The notes beneath the pieces were generated by a model. That model saw only the letters and a program-made list of their open reading frames with translations, did no database searches and was not told the DNA's origin. From NCBI GenBank assembly GCA_963969365.1, contig OZ017746.1, positions 1,984,001 through 2,048,000 of the forward strand: 64,000 nt of DNA. Direction: 5' to 3'. The translations under genes and the position numbers were made by a program. Below are positions 42,346-55,568 of this stretch, piece by piece. Source of the DNA: Asterochloris sp. CNOR1. Its lineage: Eukaryota; Chlorophyta; Trebouxiophyceae; Trebouxiales; Trebouxiaceae. Positions within the stretch are counted from its first letter, which is position 1, and each line of letters opens with the position of its first letter.

Positions 42346-42894
42346 ATGGCATCAGCAGCCAAGACAGGTGTCCGGAGGGTCTTTGTCACCGTCGGCACTA
42401 CAAAGTTTGACATGCTGATTGAGGCAGTTGATGATCCAGCAGTGGCCTCTGCTCTGGCAGCCAGGGGATATACACACCTCATCATGCAAATTGGCTCTGC
42501 CCTCTACCAGCCACACCGGCTCTTCCCTGCTGGGCAGCCATCTAATGTGCTAGAGAATGGCCTCAATGTCCAGTACTTTGACTTTGCCCCCTCACTGGCA
42601 GCCCACATGGCAGAGGCAGATCTGATCATCAGCCACGCGGGGTCTGGCTGCATTTTTGAGTCCCTGAGCCTGGGGAAAGCGCTGATTGCAGTGCCCAACC
42701 CCCTCCTCATGGACAATCACCAGGTGGAGCTGGCAGAGCACCTCTCCCTGCTGAATTACACCTTCGCATCTAACCCAAGCAGCCTGGCCTCTGTCATCCG
42801 GCAGATAGACCCCAAAGTGCTGAAGAAATACCCCAAAGGCGACCCCTCAGGCATCACTGAGGGCATTGACAGGGTGACGGCCTCACTACAGTAG
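42346..42894 (+). CDS. ALG13: ALG13, UDP-GlcNAc transferase catalytic subunit
   Basis: A single exon encodes 182 residues with no intron, unlike nearly every other gene here. The family blocks are clear: VFVTVGTTKFDMLIEAV at the N-terminus, GYTHLIMQIGSA, FDFAPSLAAHMAEADLIISHAGSG, the nucleotide-sugar motif SLGKALIAVPN, and DNHQVELAEHL. With the membrane partner ALG14 this protein adds the second GlcNAc to dolichol-linked oligosaccharide on the cytosolic face of the ER. It starts 66 bp after the CSL4 stop on the same strand, and its stop lies 83 bp from that of the converging SDR gene. Confidence 0.95.
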   Translation: MASAAKTGVRRVFVTVGTTKFDMLIEAVDDPAVASALAARGYTHLIMQIGSALYQPHRLFPAGQPSNVLENGLNVQYFDFAPSLAAHMAEADLIISHAGSGCIFESLSLGKALIAVPNPLLMDNHQVELAEHLSLLNYTFASNPSSLASVIRQIDPKVLKKYPKGDPSGITEGIDRVTASLQ

Positions 42895-42977
42895 TTTTCA
42901 GTATTCAACTTCTTACTGACATCAGATGCAATGCGCAAGACGATGCATCTTAACATGTATACCGTCACGAAGTCAAA

Positions 42978-44684
<1,707 letters not shown>

Positions 44685-44824
44685 GGCAGAGAGCTACTGG
44701 GATTGAGTTAGATCTGAGCTTGTCCGATGGCACACGTGTCAGAGAAGGACAGAGATCAAAGTGCTGGCGTTGAGATCAAACATTGACCTAGGAGCCACAC
44801 AGTGTCACAGCTGCTGGATGAGCG
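44685..44824. promoter_or_regulatory. Shared divergent promoter region, SDR / WDR53-like
   Basis: The starts at 44684 (minus) and 44825 (plus) diverge across 140 bp. No specific element was recognised. Confidence 0.4.
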
Positions 44825-46856
44825 ATGTCCAAACTGAAAGGGCACAAGGGCAATGTGCTCACATGCTGTTTGCACGGCTGTGATCAACAGGTTCTACTGT
44901 CAGGAGGAGAGGTGCGGCCTGACTATACAGCTGCTTTCCAATGGCAGGCAAAATGCTGAGTGCAGCTGCTGTGCTCTTGTAGGATGGCATGCTGTGCCTC
45001 TTTGACCTGCGCACCGAGGAGCTGCAGCGTCGCATCAAGTTGTCTGGACTTGGAGCTGTGCCCTCTGTGCTGTGCCATCCAAGCCAACCTAGCACAGTCT
45101 ATGCTGCTGTTGGGTGTGGCATCTCTGAAGTGGACCTGCGCCAGGCAAGTGTGCGGTCAGCTGGGCAGGAACATTGCTACTAAAGGACTGGCAGCAGACA
45201 GCTTGCCTGCACGTCAGCAGGCTCGCGTCGCTTTCCCGATACTTTCCCTGCTGCTGCTTCCTGCTGCTGCTCCCAGGCTCCCACTGTGCTTCTAAGGGGC
45301 CAGCGCATCCGCTGGTGCCCACTCCCTCTACCCCTGCAGGAGGGCTCTGCAGCACTGGTTTGTCACACCCAGCTTGGGCAGGAGGAACTGAATTGCCTTG
45401 CCCTCAACCCCTCAGGCAGCCTGCTAGCCGCAGCAGATGACAGTGGCACTGTGCATCTGCTAGAGCTGCCCTCATGGCAGGCCAGGCCGGCGCTGCAGGG
45501 CGGACACACCAGCATCTGCAGCAGCGTCGCCTTCAGCCCCCAGCACCCAAGTCAAGGTGTGCCTGCCAGTCGTCAAACAGGCAGCTGCTCAAAACATTGT
45601 CACCTAAAGTTCATATTGACAGACACAAAGGATTGGCATTGCCTGCTAAAGTCCTTCTGCATGCCTGCCACCCAGCAACCTGACCAGGTGGCCTTTGACA
45701 GTCAAACAACATCAAGCACTGCACCTCTCCCTTGCCACCGATTGTGTCTGCGTGCCCATGCAGTGCTGTCAGGAGGCTTGGACAGCTTGGCACTGCAGTG
45801 GGACGTGGAGGCAGGCCAGGTGCTGGCCAGGCACAGCACAGGTCAGTATGGGTGCCCCCTGTTGCTGTTTTACATACAACTGTGGCAGCGCTGGCTGGTT
45901 CTGACAGTGAGCAATCCCTTTCACGATATCGAGTGTGCATCCGCCACCAGTCCATGATGCCAGATGCCACTGCTTGCAGCCGCCAACAAGAGCAGTACTG
46001 GAAACCAGCTTTGCAATCCCCCCATGGTCCACAGCCTGGCAGTGCTGGCAGCAGTGCAGGGCTCACATGCTGAGGCCGTTGCCCTGGCCAGGGGTGACGG
46101 CTGCGTTGCAGTACACAAGCTGACCTCCAAGGTGAGCTTCTTTATAAACCCACTTGAGTCCTTGTCTCGGAGCACCAGGTCTCACTGTCTGGAGTGTAAG
46201 CAATGGTTTTGCACCTCATTTGCCTGCATGCGAATGCTGAAGCTACCTGGCTATACAGTCTGGGAGCAAACGCAGCCCGTCTGTGCTGCAGGGTGGAAGT
46301 TCTGCTGCTTCAAAGAGTAAATTGAGGCATGCAAAAGGGAAGGCTAGTGGTCAACATCGACAGTGGCAAGAGCTCTGCCTGCTGGGACCTGACCATGGAG
46401 GGCACTCAGCTGCTGTCAACAGCGTGTGAGCTTTGCAGGGCCCGCTGCATGGCCTCTGCTGTTATGCATGCGACAAGTGGCAGTGTCTGTCTCACACTGC
46501 CAGACTTTGACCTATGGTCTTGGAGCACACACCAGAGTCTGGGCCACACTTGGCTGTAACCTGATGAATTTACTGCCACCTGCTGTAGGGAAGGTGTAGC
46601 TGCAGATGGCTCCCCAAGCCTGCTGCTTTCTGGTGGCAATGACCGCCAAGTCATTCTTTGGGATTGGCAGACCACACAGCCGCAGCCGCCCAGCAGCTTT
46701 CAAAAATTGAGTCTGGAGGATGTGCAGCGTCCTCTTATTGCAAGACAATGGCGGCTGGGCAGGAAAGTCAACTGTGCCATACTGGCAGGCAGCAAGCTTG
46801 TGGTTGCTGACACGAGTCAGTTCATTTCTGTGCAGAATGCTGGCCTGGCAGCATAA
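44825..46856 (+). CDS. WD40 repeat protein, WDR53-like
   Basis: Seven exons (44825-44911, 44983-45144, 45340-45556, 45764-45841, 45980-46131, 46292-46425, 46589-46856) encode 365 residues. WD repeats are visible as LKGHKGNVLTCCL..LLSGGEDGMLCLFDLR, LNPSGSLLAAADDSGTVHLLEL, GHTSICSSVAF, VLSGGLDSLALQWDV, GDGCVAVHKL, GGHSAAVNSV, and LLLSGGNDRQVILWDW. The length, repeat spacing and C-terminal half (VNCAILAGSKLVVADTSQFI) resemble WDR53, a substrate receptor class for CUL4-DDB1 ligases; that function is inferred only. The intron after exon 2 has a GC donor (CAG|GCAAGT). Acceptors of exons 2 and 7 end in TAG instead of CAG. Confidence 0.85.
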
Positions 46857-46960
46857 GAGGGGCCACTCAATCATTAATCTCAGCATGTCTGGTCAATTCA
46901 TCATTTCATTGGTGCTTCAAAAGGTGCTTCAAAGGTGTCAAGCAATGTACAAAGCCAGTG

Positions 46961-49900
46961 TCACTGCAGACACTGTCGCCTACAAGTAAATTGTCTCAGT
47001 ACATGCTGGGGACTGATATCATGCCTGTCAGGGTCAGAGAAGGCGAGGAGGAGGATACCCCTGGTGCGCATGAAAGTCATTGTCGTCCTCTGCGCACACA
47101 ACGGACATTGATCGAACAGGTCTTGCTTGCTTGCTTTCACCACCTTCACACCAAAACAGCTGCTGATAAGTTGCCTGGCCAAGGGGCTCAGTCCACCCGT
47201 CCAGCAGCAGGACATGACTTTCATTGAGCAACTCACCCTGTGTGCGCCCCTTTCTGATTGCGTCTGGGTCATAGCCAGTCACCTCGCTGGGCGCATATCG
47301 TGTCCACCTCCCTGCCCCGGCATTGCGCCGCACTGTCTCAATGCCTGCAGGCAAGCAGATGCCGTCAGTTCACTGCACCCACAGCCCAGCGGTGACGGCA
47401 TGTTGGCTGCAGACAAGAAATACCTGCCCTGCCTTCCCCATCTGCACCCAAGACAAAAACCGTGCAGGGCACGGCAGGGATGAAAAGCTGGGCGCACCAA
47501 TGCCAGTGTTGTAAAGCCTCCAGAACACAAGGTTCTGAGCCTTGACAGGCCGGCTAGGCCACTCATCGGGCTGGATGGAGGCAACATCCAGAAATCGCTC
47601 GGTCGCTGCTTCCCATGTCAGCTGATGCCGATCCTCAGCAGCGAGAGGGCTGGGCTTGTTCTCCTGCATGCCACAGTTGCAAGCATCGACATCAGGAGCA
47701 GGCTGACGCTTGGTTCCAAGCTGTACGCAATGACCCTGCATCAGAAGCTTTGTGTCAGAAATCTACGGGATCAATGCCCAGACATTCACGCTTCAGACAT
47801 CAGCATCACGAGGCTGGCCAGCGGGTGAAGAGGTAAGCCTTCCGACCCAGCTGACAAGAGGTCAAGTGCAATTCAGCTGCTTGCTCGGCTGCAGGGCCAG
47901 GGTTGACTCCTTACACAGGAGGCAGTCGTTTTATGTGTTGCATCACAGCAAGCCGCTGGTGATGTCCAGCAGCACCCAGCAATACGGGGCGCCCTGAGTG
48001 CTGTTGGCTCACCTCAGCATGGCGCAGCTGCCTGGAAAACTCCTCTGGGCTGGAGTATGTTAAACAATTGGCAAACGTCAAAAAGAATCTGTTGGAAGGG
48101 TGTTGGGCGCAGACAACCCACCTGCAGTCAGTAGACAGCCTGCTGTGGACAGGCAGGGGGCCGCGCGACAATGCACTTGTGGAAGCATGGAACCCACTTG
48201 CCCATGGCCAGAGCCTCACAGCTGGTGGTCGCCACAACATCGCTGGTGCTGGGGTTTGCAAGCACCTGCAGCAGGGGGAGCATGGCCGTTGCAGCTCAGC
48301 GCTCTCGGCCACACCTGCCCTTGTAAGCCTGGCATGTTTCACAATGCAGTGGGCCGCGACAGACATTGCAGCATAAAGCTCACAGCCGCATAGGCTCGAT
48401 GTCCTGCACAGTGCTGCAGGGAATCTCACAGCCACCACAGTGCAGCTGCTATGACAGGAAGCCCAAGGGGCAACAAATCTGTTGCAGCCTGCAGCTCACA
48501 GGCATGTCCACATGCTGCGGGGAAGTAGCTCTGCCGCGCTCTCACCTGGTGCTCGCCCAGATTGACGTGGTCGGTGCCAGGGTGGAACTGGATGTCCAGC
48601 CAGTATTCCTGTGCCCGCTCCTTGATCTGTACCCAAGGACTTCAGGGTGGTGCAGGCTAGCCTTGAGATGAGGAAGAGCGGACGCAGCCGCAGGGCACTT
48701 GCTATTCGCTGTGGTGAGCCCCAGCACATGTGCGAGCAGCCACAGGAGCTGTGCGCTCAGTCTCAGACAGAGCCTGTCCCCCTCTGTGTCGTGAGCAGCA
48801 AGACGGCACGCCGGGGGCGGTGGCAGACAGGAGTGCCGCACATCTGGGCACAGGTATGAGCTGGGGCTCAAGGAGGAGCTGTCCCACTCCTGTGCAGGCA
48901 CAGCAAAGCCAGCAGAGCTGACTGCAGCCAGCTGTGAGGATTGTCCGTGTTGCTGGCCCTCAAAGCTGCAGGCATGACAGGAGGGCAGAACATCGCTGGC
49001 ACGACATAGCCTGCCTGATCGCGCCACGCATGATGCAGGTCACCTCGGGAATGTCCTCTCCATTTCCGTACACATCCAGCGACTTGCTGGATTCCCCGCG
49101 TGCCCTCTGCTCGTGCAGCAGATCCAGCAGCTCAGTGTACCCCTTTCCCCATACACCCTTGCCTGCAGGTAGGCAGGAGCAGCCTGGCTGGCATCACTTT
49201 GTCCTCCTCCAGTTCACAGCTCATGACTCGACAGCATCCACCTAAAGAGAGGTGCGTTGCGGATGTAGGCAGCAGGCGTGGTGTGCAGCCACATGCTGCA
49301 TATACAGCAGCACCATGCAGTACCACAGCAGCGTATGAGTACAAGCTGACCAGCAGAGTAAGCATGCCGCGCCTTGCCGCGCAGCGCGCAAATTCAGCAT
49401 AAGCATGTCAGAGATCACATCCACCTGCCCAGCATGCCTACCAGACAGCTGAGCAACTGCGTCCTACCTGAGAAACCGGCCTCCTTGGTGCAGCACCGAG
49501 TAACCCAGCGCACGGCAACCTTCCTGCTTACGGAGCTAGCAAGCACCTGCTCGGCAGGACGGCCACTTGTGATGCAGGGCCACAGCTGAGCAAGTGCAGC
49601 AGACCCAGCAGCGTCTTTTCTTTCTGAGTCTTCCTCCCACCTATGAAGTAGGCCCCTTTGGTGAAGGGCTCCTCCCCTGCCCGCAGCTGCTGGGCCTTCT
49701 GGTCCCCCACAGTGAGAAACTGCTGAGCGACCCCGTGCACGAACGCAGTGGTCTCGCGCGGCAGCTTCTGCACGGCCTCTGAGAGCTTGATGACCTGCAT
49801 TGGAACACCCAGTCTGCACAGGCTGCCTGCGGTGTTGCTGTGCAGAGAGGCGGTGGTCTCAACCAGCAACCTGAGGAAGCGGCCTGCTTGGCCTGTGATG

Positions 49901-51853
49901 GGCGGCAGCAACAGCCGGACTTCCGGGAGGGTGGACCACCAGGCCTTGCATGGAATCCTACGATCTGCCGAGCAGGCACAGCCAGCCTTCTGTTCCTGCC
50001 CTGGGAGGCAGGGCCTCACCTTGTGGCAGTGTATGCTGCAAAGCCGCTTGTTCATGAGGGCAAGTGCCTGCAGCAGGCAGTATTCCTGTGCTGCCAGAAA
50101 TTGCTTCACAGCACCAGAGCCATATGAGTGGACAGGCTCAGACAGCAAACCGTACCCTTGTGTACAAGGGGCCACACTCACGGCGAACGTAATCGACGTA
50201 GTTGGTGTGTGCCACGCCAATCTGCAGCAGGATGCTCAACTGAAGGATTTGTTGGCCCTGAGGCCAGCACTAGGATTGTCTTTGCTGGCCGCTGTCAGCA
50301 AATGACTAAGTTCGTATAGCCGGTGCCCACCACATGGTTAAACTTCTCTGACCATCGGCGGCCGTGATGAAACCAGGTCAGGTGCTCTGGCTCCTCCAAG
50401 ATAGCCACATCTGCCTGCAAGGCGTATGCGACAGCGTCTCGCTCCTGTGGTTGCTGTGCAACCCACTGTGCAGGCCTGAGGGGTTTGGGCTGATCTGTGA
50501 CTGCTCTCTGTGTCAGGCCCAGGCATGGCATCATGGCCTGCAGCGCTGCCCAGCAAGCACCCCGCATACAGGTGGCACAGCATTATGCCTACCAGGGCAG
50601 GCTGCAGCCCTGTACCTTCAGGTGTTGCTTCCTCAGGGCACCCTGTGTGGCACACAGCAAAGCGCTGCCATACTGGCCTGCAGCCTTCCACAGTCAGACA
50701 TAGCCCGACAGGCACCCTGCTTGGCAGCAGGCACCGTGTATGATAATCCCTGCAAGGCCTCAGCCCAGCTCACCTCCTCGTCAGGGATGATGTCGGTGAG
50801 GTCACCTACAGGCATGATGCTGCAGAATGTGTCGCTGTAGCTCCCTGTGTAGAAGCAGATGTGGAAGGGCGTCTCAAAGTCCACTCGGTCTTGCACCCAC
50901 TTTCGCACATGGGCTTCCTGCATGTCAACAGGTTCTAGCTGCAGCACTCAGGCTTCAGAACACATGTCCAGTAGTGGCAGGCCTCATAACAATAAAGCAA
51001 GCGCTGGGCAGCCAGGGCCAGGCACAGGCACCCTCATCTGCAGCGAGGCGCTTTGCTCCAGCTGCAGAGAAACAGTGAAGCCCCTGTAGGGCTGTGTCAT
51101 GAGGCCGTGGTTCAGAGCATATGTCAGCACCTGGCTGCGGCAGGGGACGAAGGTTTTGATTGCTGGGATGAAGTGTTTGGAATAACTTTGAAGTAGCCCA
51201 GGCAAAGCTGGTGCTAATGCGAGCCTGCCTGCGGCCGGCACCTGATCTGCTGGCTGCTGGAAGCGCACTCCCTCGGGATAAACAATGTCCTGCTCTGCCT
51301 CATTCAGCCAGGGCAGCACCAGGGTGACCTGCATTTGCGGGTTCCTGGACAGGTAAGCCGCTCTCAGGGTTGGGTTCACCTGCAGCAGATGGCAGGTTCT
51401 GCTGAGGCACAATCAAATGCCTGCAACGGCATCCTTGCCATGTTATAGCTCTATCGTGCTGGGGTGGAGTAGCCTTGCCATGACATGCACACTCACCGCC
51501 GTGCCTGTCATCCAGGGCAGGCTGGCTGTGGTGACTATTGCTACATGCCTGCCAGGCTCCCTGAGGTCGCTGAAGCCCTGCTGCTTCCTCTTGCACCCCA
51601 TGCCGATGGCGTTGACCGAGGCAGATGTGCAGCCCAGAAGCGTCTGCAGTGAGGCTGGGCAGACCTGGATTAGCCAGGTTCCACCTGGTGGAGCCCGCTC
51701 GATCTGCAGTGCCTAGGTCAACCTTCTTCGGCCAGGTTCTGTGTCTGCTTCGTAGACTGGCTTGCTAGCTTTGGACCTGAGAGCTGCAGTCCCTATCACC
51801 CCGATCTGCTTGTGGGCCGCCCGAGCACGGTTTGCATTCGCCTCTCTGACAGA
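46961..51853 (-). CDS. DGD1: Digalactosyldiacylglycerol synthase, DGD1 type
   Basis: Exons in phase: 51853-51723, 51703-51685, 51643-51497, 51379-51242, 50917-50774, 50414-50331, 50221-50182, 50156-50020, 49794-49641, 49162-49044, 48626-48546, 48265-48198, 48121-48013, 47663-47498, 47344-47283, plus a last exon ending near 46961-47034. The glycosyltransferase core matches plant DGD1/DGD2: [94 protein letters not shown], the donor-sugar motif [19 protein letters not shown], and [15 protein letters not shown]. The enzyme makes DGDG from MGDG and UDP-galactose at the plastid envelope. The start codon upstream of 51853 was not found, the stop is ambiguous, and a very small exon may be missing between 48546 and 48265. 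One acceptor reads AAG (near 50157). Confidence 0.9.
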
Positions 51854-51952
51854 CTGTAAAGAGTGGAGCAGAGAGCAAGATCTGCGGAATAAGGGGCACA
51901 GGGGCTTGCTGAGCCCATGTCAGCACCTGTAAGTCTTGTGTGACAGAAGTTC

Positions 51953-52491
51953 ATGGTGAGTTTGCACACCTCCTTCCGGCTTGACTAATGCTGTGGCCTG
52001 CAGACTGTCCCTGTTAACCCAAAGCCTTTCCTCAATGAGCTGACTGGCAAGATCATAATTGTGAAGCTGAAATGGGGCATGGAGTACAAAGGTGTGACCC
52101 CTGACTGCCTCACGCTGCCATCCAGAGACAAACAGCCCTGCTGTGGTCTATGAGCTTTGGCGAGCCCCATGCTGTGCCTGCTGCAGGGTATCTGGTCTCC
52201 ACAGATGCCTACATGAACCTCCAGCTAGCAAACACAGAGGAGTTCATTGACGGACAGTTCACAGGCAACCTTGGAGAGGTCCTCATCAGGTATGTGTACA
52301 GGGGCAGGGCTCCGCCGTAGCTTTGCTCTGTCAAAGCCTAGTGCGACCAGCTAGTACACTGCTACCCAGCATGAGATGCTGGCTGGGCCCGTTCAGGACT
52401 GACCAGACTGTACACTTGCAGATGTAACAATGTGCTGTATATGCGAGGCGAGCCAGAGGGAGGCGAGGACCCAGATGCGATGGAGAGCTGA
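51953..52491 (+). CDS. SNRPF: Spliceosomal Sm protein F
   Basis: Four exons (51953-51955, 52004-52091, 52187-52289, 52422-52491) encode 87 residues, normal for SmF. The sequence follows the family almost throughout: [56 protein letters not shown] (Sm motif 1), and [16 protein letters not shown] (Sm motif 2), ending in a short acidic tail. The coding part of the first exon is only the ATG itself, followed at once by a perfect GTGAGT donor; no other in-frame start precedes exon 2. The first intron is just 48 bp. SmF is part of the heptameric ring on U1, U2, U4 and U5 snRNAs. Confidence 0.93.
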
Positions 52492-52650
52492 CACAGTCAC
52501 AGCTCTCTTTGAGACACCTGCTGATCAGGGTTCTGGGCCCCATGTCCTTCAGCTGGGGCAGTCTTCGTTGTTGAGGCAAATTGTGCAGAAGCCAGGCTGC
52601 TTCGCGCAGTCTGCTTTGAACTGATGAAATGATGAAGCCAGTCGCATGAA

Positions 52651-55465
52651 CTAAACCAGGCACACATGATCCAAGTTGACACTGTCAGGACCAGGTTCAC
52701 CAGGGCTGTTGCTGAACAGGTCTGTGTTCTGCAAGCGGCGAGCTTTCTGCAGCCTGGCAGCGATGTCAGGCTCGCGTGCTCGTTTCAGCAGGGGTATGTG
52801 CTTGACTTCAGCCCTGCGCGCAGGCGCCATGCCTCCGCATGCACGCTCCAGCAGGCAAGTGGAGAGCAGCTTGCCAACAAGATGCTGGTGCAACATGCCC
52901 TCCGCTGCAGCCACTGCTAATCTTTGCGCATCTGCTGAGCATCTGAAGTGGAGGTCCTGGTACTGGCACTTGTAGAAAAGGAGGGGGGCCTGCACCAGAG
53001 CGACTTGCTCAATTGTTAGCACCTTGGACCTCTTCCAGCAGGGTGCCTCCGCAATCTGGGCAGCTGCTGAGGCAACAGTGAGCTTGAAATGCACACACAG
53101 CACTTTGAGGCCAGAGGGCTTCTCGCAGGAAATGTGCTGCACTGTAGAGAGGCATGTTCAAGCTGAGTTGCATGTCTTTGCCTGGAGCATCACCACTGCC
53201 AGCTGCAGGTAACCACATGTACTAAGCCATACGGTCCTGTGGCGCTCCTCTTGTGAACTCCAGCCCTACCTCTGGAGCCATGTTGTACTGGGGTTTGGCA
53301 GGGTGGCGGTCAACATCCAGCAGCTGGGCCACAACGGAAGGCGGCTCCAGCCCCTGGCCCACCATGATCAGCACAGCTGCAATGCATCGCACCTGCAGCA
53401 CGGCCGCAGTGAGGCAGGGACAGCTGGCAGGCAACTCACATTAGCCCTTGAGCTAGCACTGCTTGCCCTTGCCCCTGACTGCTCCCACCGGGTCACCTGC
53501 AGGGTGCTGACAGCCTGCAGACCTGCTAGAACAGCATCAGCCACAAGTCTCACAGCAGGGTGGCCCCAAGCAGGCTGACCTGGTAGTGCATGATGAGAGC
53601 AGGTTCACCTGGTGGTGGCCCTGGAAGCAGCACACACCGGGACACCCGCTCTGGTGCGTGGTGAGGCAATTGCAGGACGTTGCAAGGCTCATCTGAAGGC
53701 AGTCCCCCTCACGTGCAGCACACAGAGGGGCACTTCTACAGCTGTCCCAGGCCGTTGTGCAGGCTTGAGGGTCACCTGGTGCCACAGGAAGGCGGTGCCC
53801 CTGACGTGGAGCACACAGACGGGGACCTCTGCGGCTGTCCCCGGCGCGTGGGGAGGGAGCTGCAGGACCTCGCAGGCCAGGATGGTGCGCTCAAAGCTGT
53901 GCACGTGCTCCACGTCCAGCTTGCAGAAGTTGCGGAAGTCGTGGGGGCCCACCAAGTGGGCGGCAGCCACGCGCATGGCAGTCAGGTCCAGGCCGCGCTG
54001 TGCAATAAAGTATCTGTATTCCCGGTGCAGGGTGGAAAACCTGCACAGCAAGACAGGTGAGGACAGTCGGGCCTTCATCATGAAAGCCTTGTGAGGCCTG
54101 TGCCGATCTTCAACAGAGCAGTTTCTAGGCACCAAGCTTGCCATGCACTTGCAGTGGTCGTGCATGAATATGGGCAGCAGCTGGCTGTGCAGAAGTTTTG
54201 CAGGCAGGCCCTCTGCTGCCGCCTCAGCCCTGACCAGGACCAAATGACCAAGGCAGGAGCTGTGAGCTGTGGCACGCAGTTCCGCCCCACCTGGCGCTGA
54301 ACCCTTCTGGCACCGTCGTCCAGCCCAACACCTTGATGTCGGGTGGGAGTGCCCTGTTGAGCTTGGCAGCATAGTCCACTTCCTGATCCTCTGGCAGCGG
54401 GGCCTGCCCCACGCGACCGCTGGAGCGCAGGCGCAGCGCAACCACCTGCAGGGGCAGGGCGCATTTGCTGCAGCTGCTGGGCCAGGTGGCCTGCCTGCAG
54501 GGCCCAAGTGTGCACCGCAGGCGCAGCGCCGCCACCTGCAGGGGTAGGCGGCAGAGTCCTGGCAATGCCTGGGCGAGATAGCCTCCACGTATGGCCTGTG
54601 GCGCAGTGCAACTACCTGCAGAAACCTGCAGAGGTTCTTGCAGTGTGAAGGCTCCCCAGGGACTCTTTGAGATGCTTGTGTGCGCATCAAGTAGCCAAAT
54701 CGAAAGCCATGACGTGGCTGTGATGACCTGCGCCCCTACCTGCTCCAAGGCGCTGACGCCCTTGTCAGTGCGACCGCATCGAGAGTAGTTCAGCTCCTGC
54801 CACGTCTTGCCCTCTGGCACCAGCCGCACCGTCTTCATCGCAGAAAACAATTGCGCCTGCACACAGCCACTGCCCCAACCTCAGCCCTGCTTGTAGCAGT
54901 GCATCAGCAGTGGCTCTGCACAGGGTCAATCAGCCAGCTTACTGTTTCCTGGCTGTGAACTGCGCTGGCGCTGGGCGAGAGGGCATGAAGCACTGTGCTC
55001 ACCTCAATGGTGACCTCTGTCCCGCACTGGGCAGCAAAGCCATGGTAGTTACCACCCATGTAGAAGAACTGCAGGGCCACGTATCGCGTCTGGTAGGCAT
55101 CAAAGTCAAAGTCCCTGTCTGCAATGAGTAGAGCGCTTATGGTCACAGGAAAGCTCTACGGGAACCACAGTCTGTGTGCGAACCTGCTCCCTGTCGCCTG
55201 CGCCTCTTGGCAGCCTTCCCTGCACCACTGTTCACTTTCAGCAGGGTAATAGGTGTCACCAGATCACATGTTGACCATGGCAGGTGATGGTCAGGAGATT
55301 ACCTCTGGGACCATCCAGGGCTGGCTGGCCTCCAGCAGTGTCAGCCCGCAGCTCTGAAGCTATTTGTTGCAACTTGATGGCAAGCTGCTCACGGCTGGCA
55401 GCATTGGCCTGCACGCCTGGTAGCAATAGCGAGAACAGGCCCGAGAGCACGGAAGCGTCCAGCAT
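52651..55465 (-). CDS. PUS3: tRNA pseudouridine38/39 synthase, PUS3/DEG1 type
   Basis: Seven exons (55465-55303, 55118-55003, 54856-54740, 54445-54291, 54040-53776, 53392-53270, 52989-52651) encode 425 residues. The TruA-family fold is clear: YVALQFFYMGGNYHGFAAQ, the catalytic loop YSRCGRTDKGVSALEQ with its Asp, LPPDIKVLGWTTVPEGFSAR, REYRYFI, GPHDFRNFCKLDV, GTAFLWHQVRCIAAVLIMVG, and PQYNMAPE. The C-terminal exon carries VKHIPLLKRAREPDIAARL, a tail seen in eukaryotic DEG1/PUS3. It modifies positions 38/39 of the tRNA anticodon stem. Exon 6 is ended at the GTAGGG donor because this joins PLLFYKCQYQDLHF in phase. Introns around exons 4 and 5 contain tandem copies of the exon edges. Confidence 0.94.
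53600..53870. repeat. Three copies of the PUS3 exon 5 donor edge
   Basis: The coding edge (about 53776-53870) is followed in the intron by a close copy (about 53690-53765) and a more degraded one (about 53605-53690). In one unbroken minus frame the first two read PGTAAEVPVCVLHVRGTAF and PGTAVEVPLCVLHVRGTAF. The third shares cacctggt, agcacaca, gcgtgg and tgcaggac blocks in the same order. Confidence 0.85.
54425..54625. repeat. Three copies of the PUS3 exon 4 acceptor edge
   Basis: Copies at about 54425-54455 (coding), 54514-54543 and 54597-54622 all read, on the minus strand, ctgcaggt followed by a variant of ggttgcgctgcgcc. Only the first continues the pseudouridine synthase frame (VVALRLRSSGRV). 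The others would give VAALRLRCTLG and VVALRHRPYVE. Spacing is about 80-90 bp. Confidence 0.85.
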
Positions 55466-55568
55466 GCTGTGAGAGCAACACCTGCTGGTCAACGGGGCCT
55501 ACCTGACACAAGAAAAAACCCTCTCACCAAGGTTTTCTTCATTACAAGCATCCAAAAGATTGGCAATC
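55466..55568. promoter_or_regulatory. Very short divergent promoter, PUS3 / TPR gene
   Basis: The starts at 55465 (minus) and 55569 (plus) are separated by only 103 bp. Confidence 0.4.

Noticed and set aside
53689-54690. 333-codon minus-strand frame across PUS3 exons 4-5
   Set aside because: It includes PUS3 exon 5, but most of the rest is intron and exon-edge copies read in frame by chance. The spliced model explains the conserved parts better.
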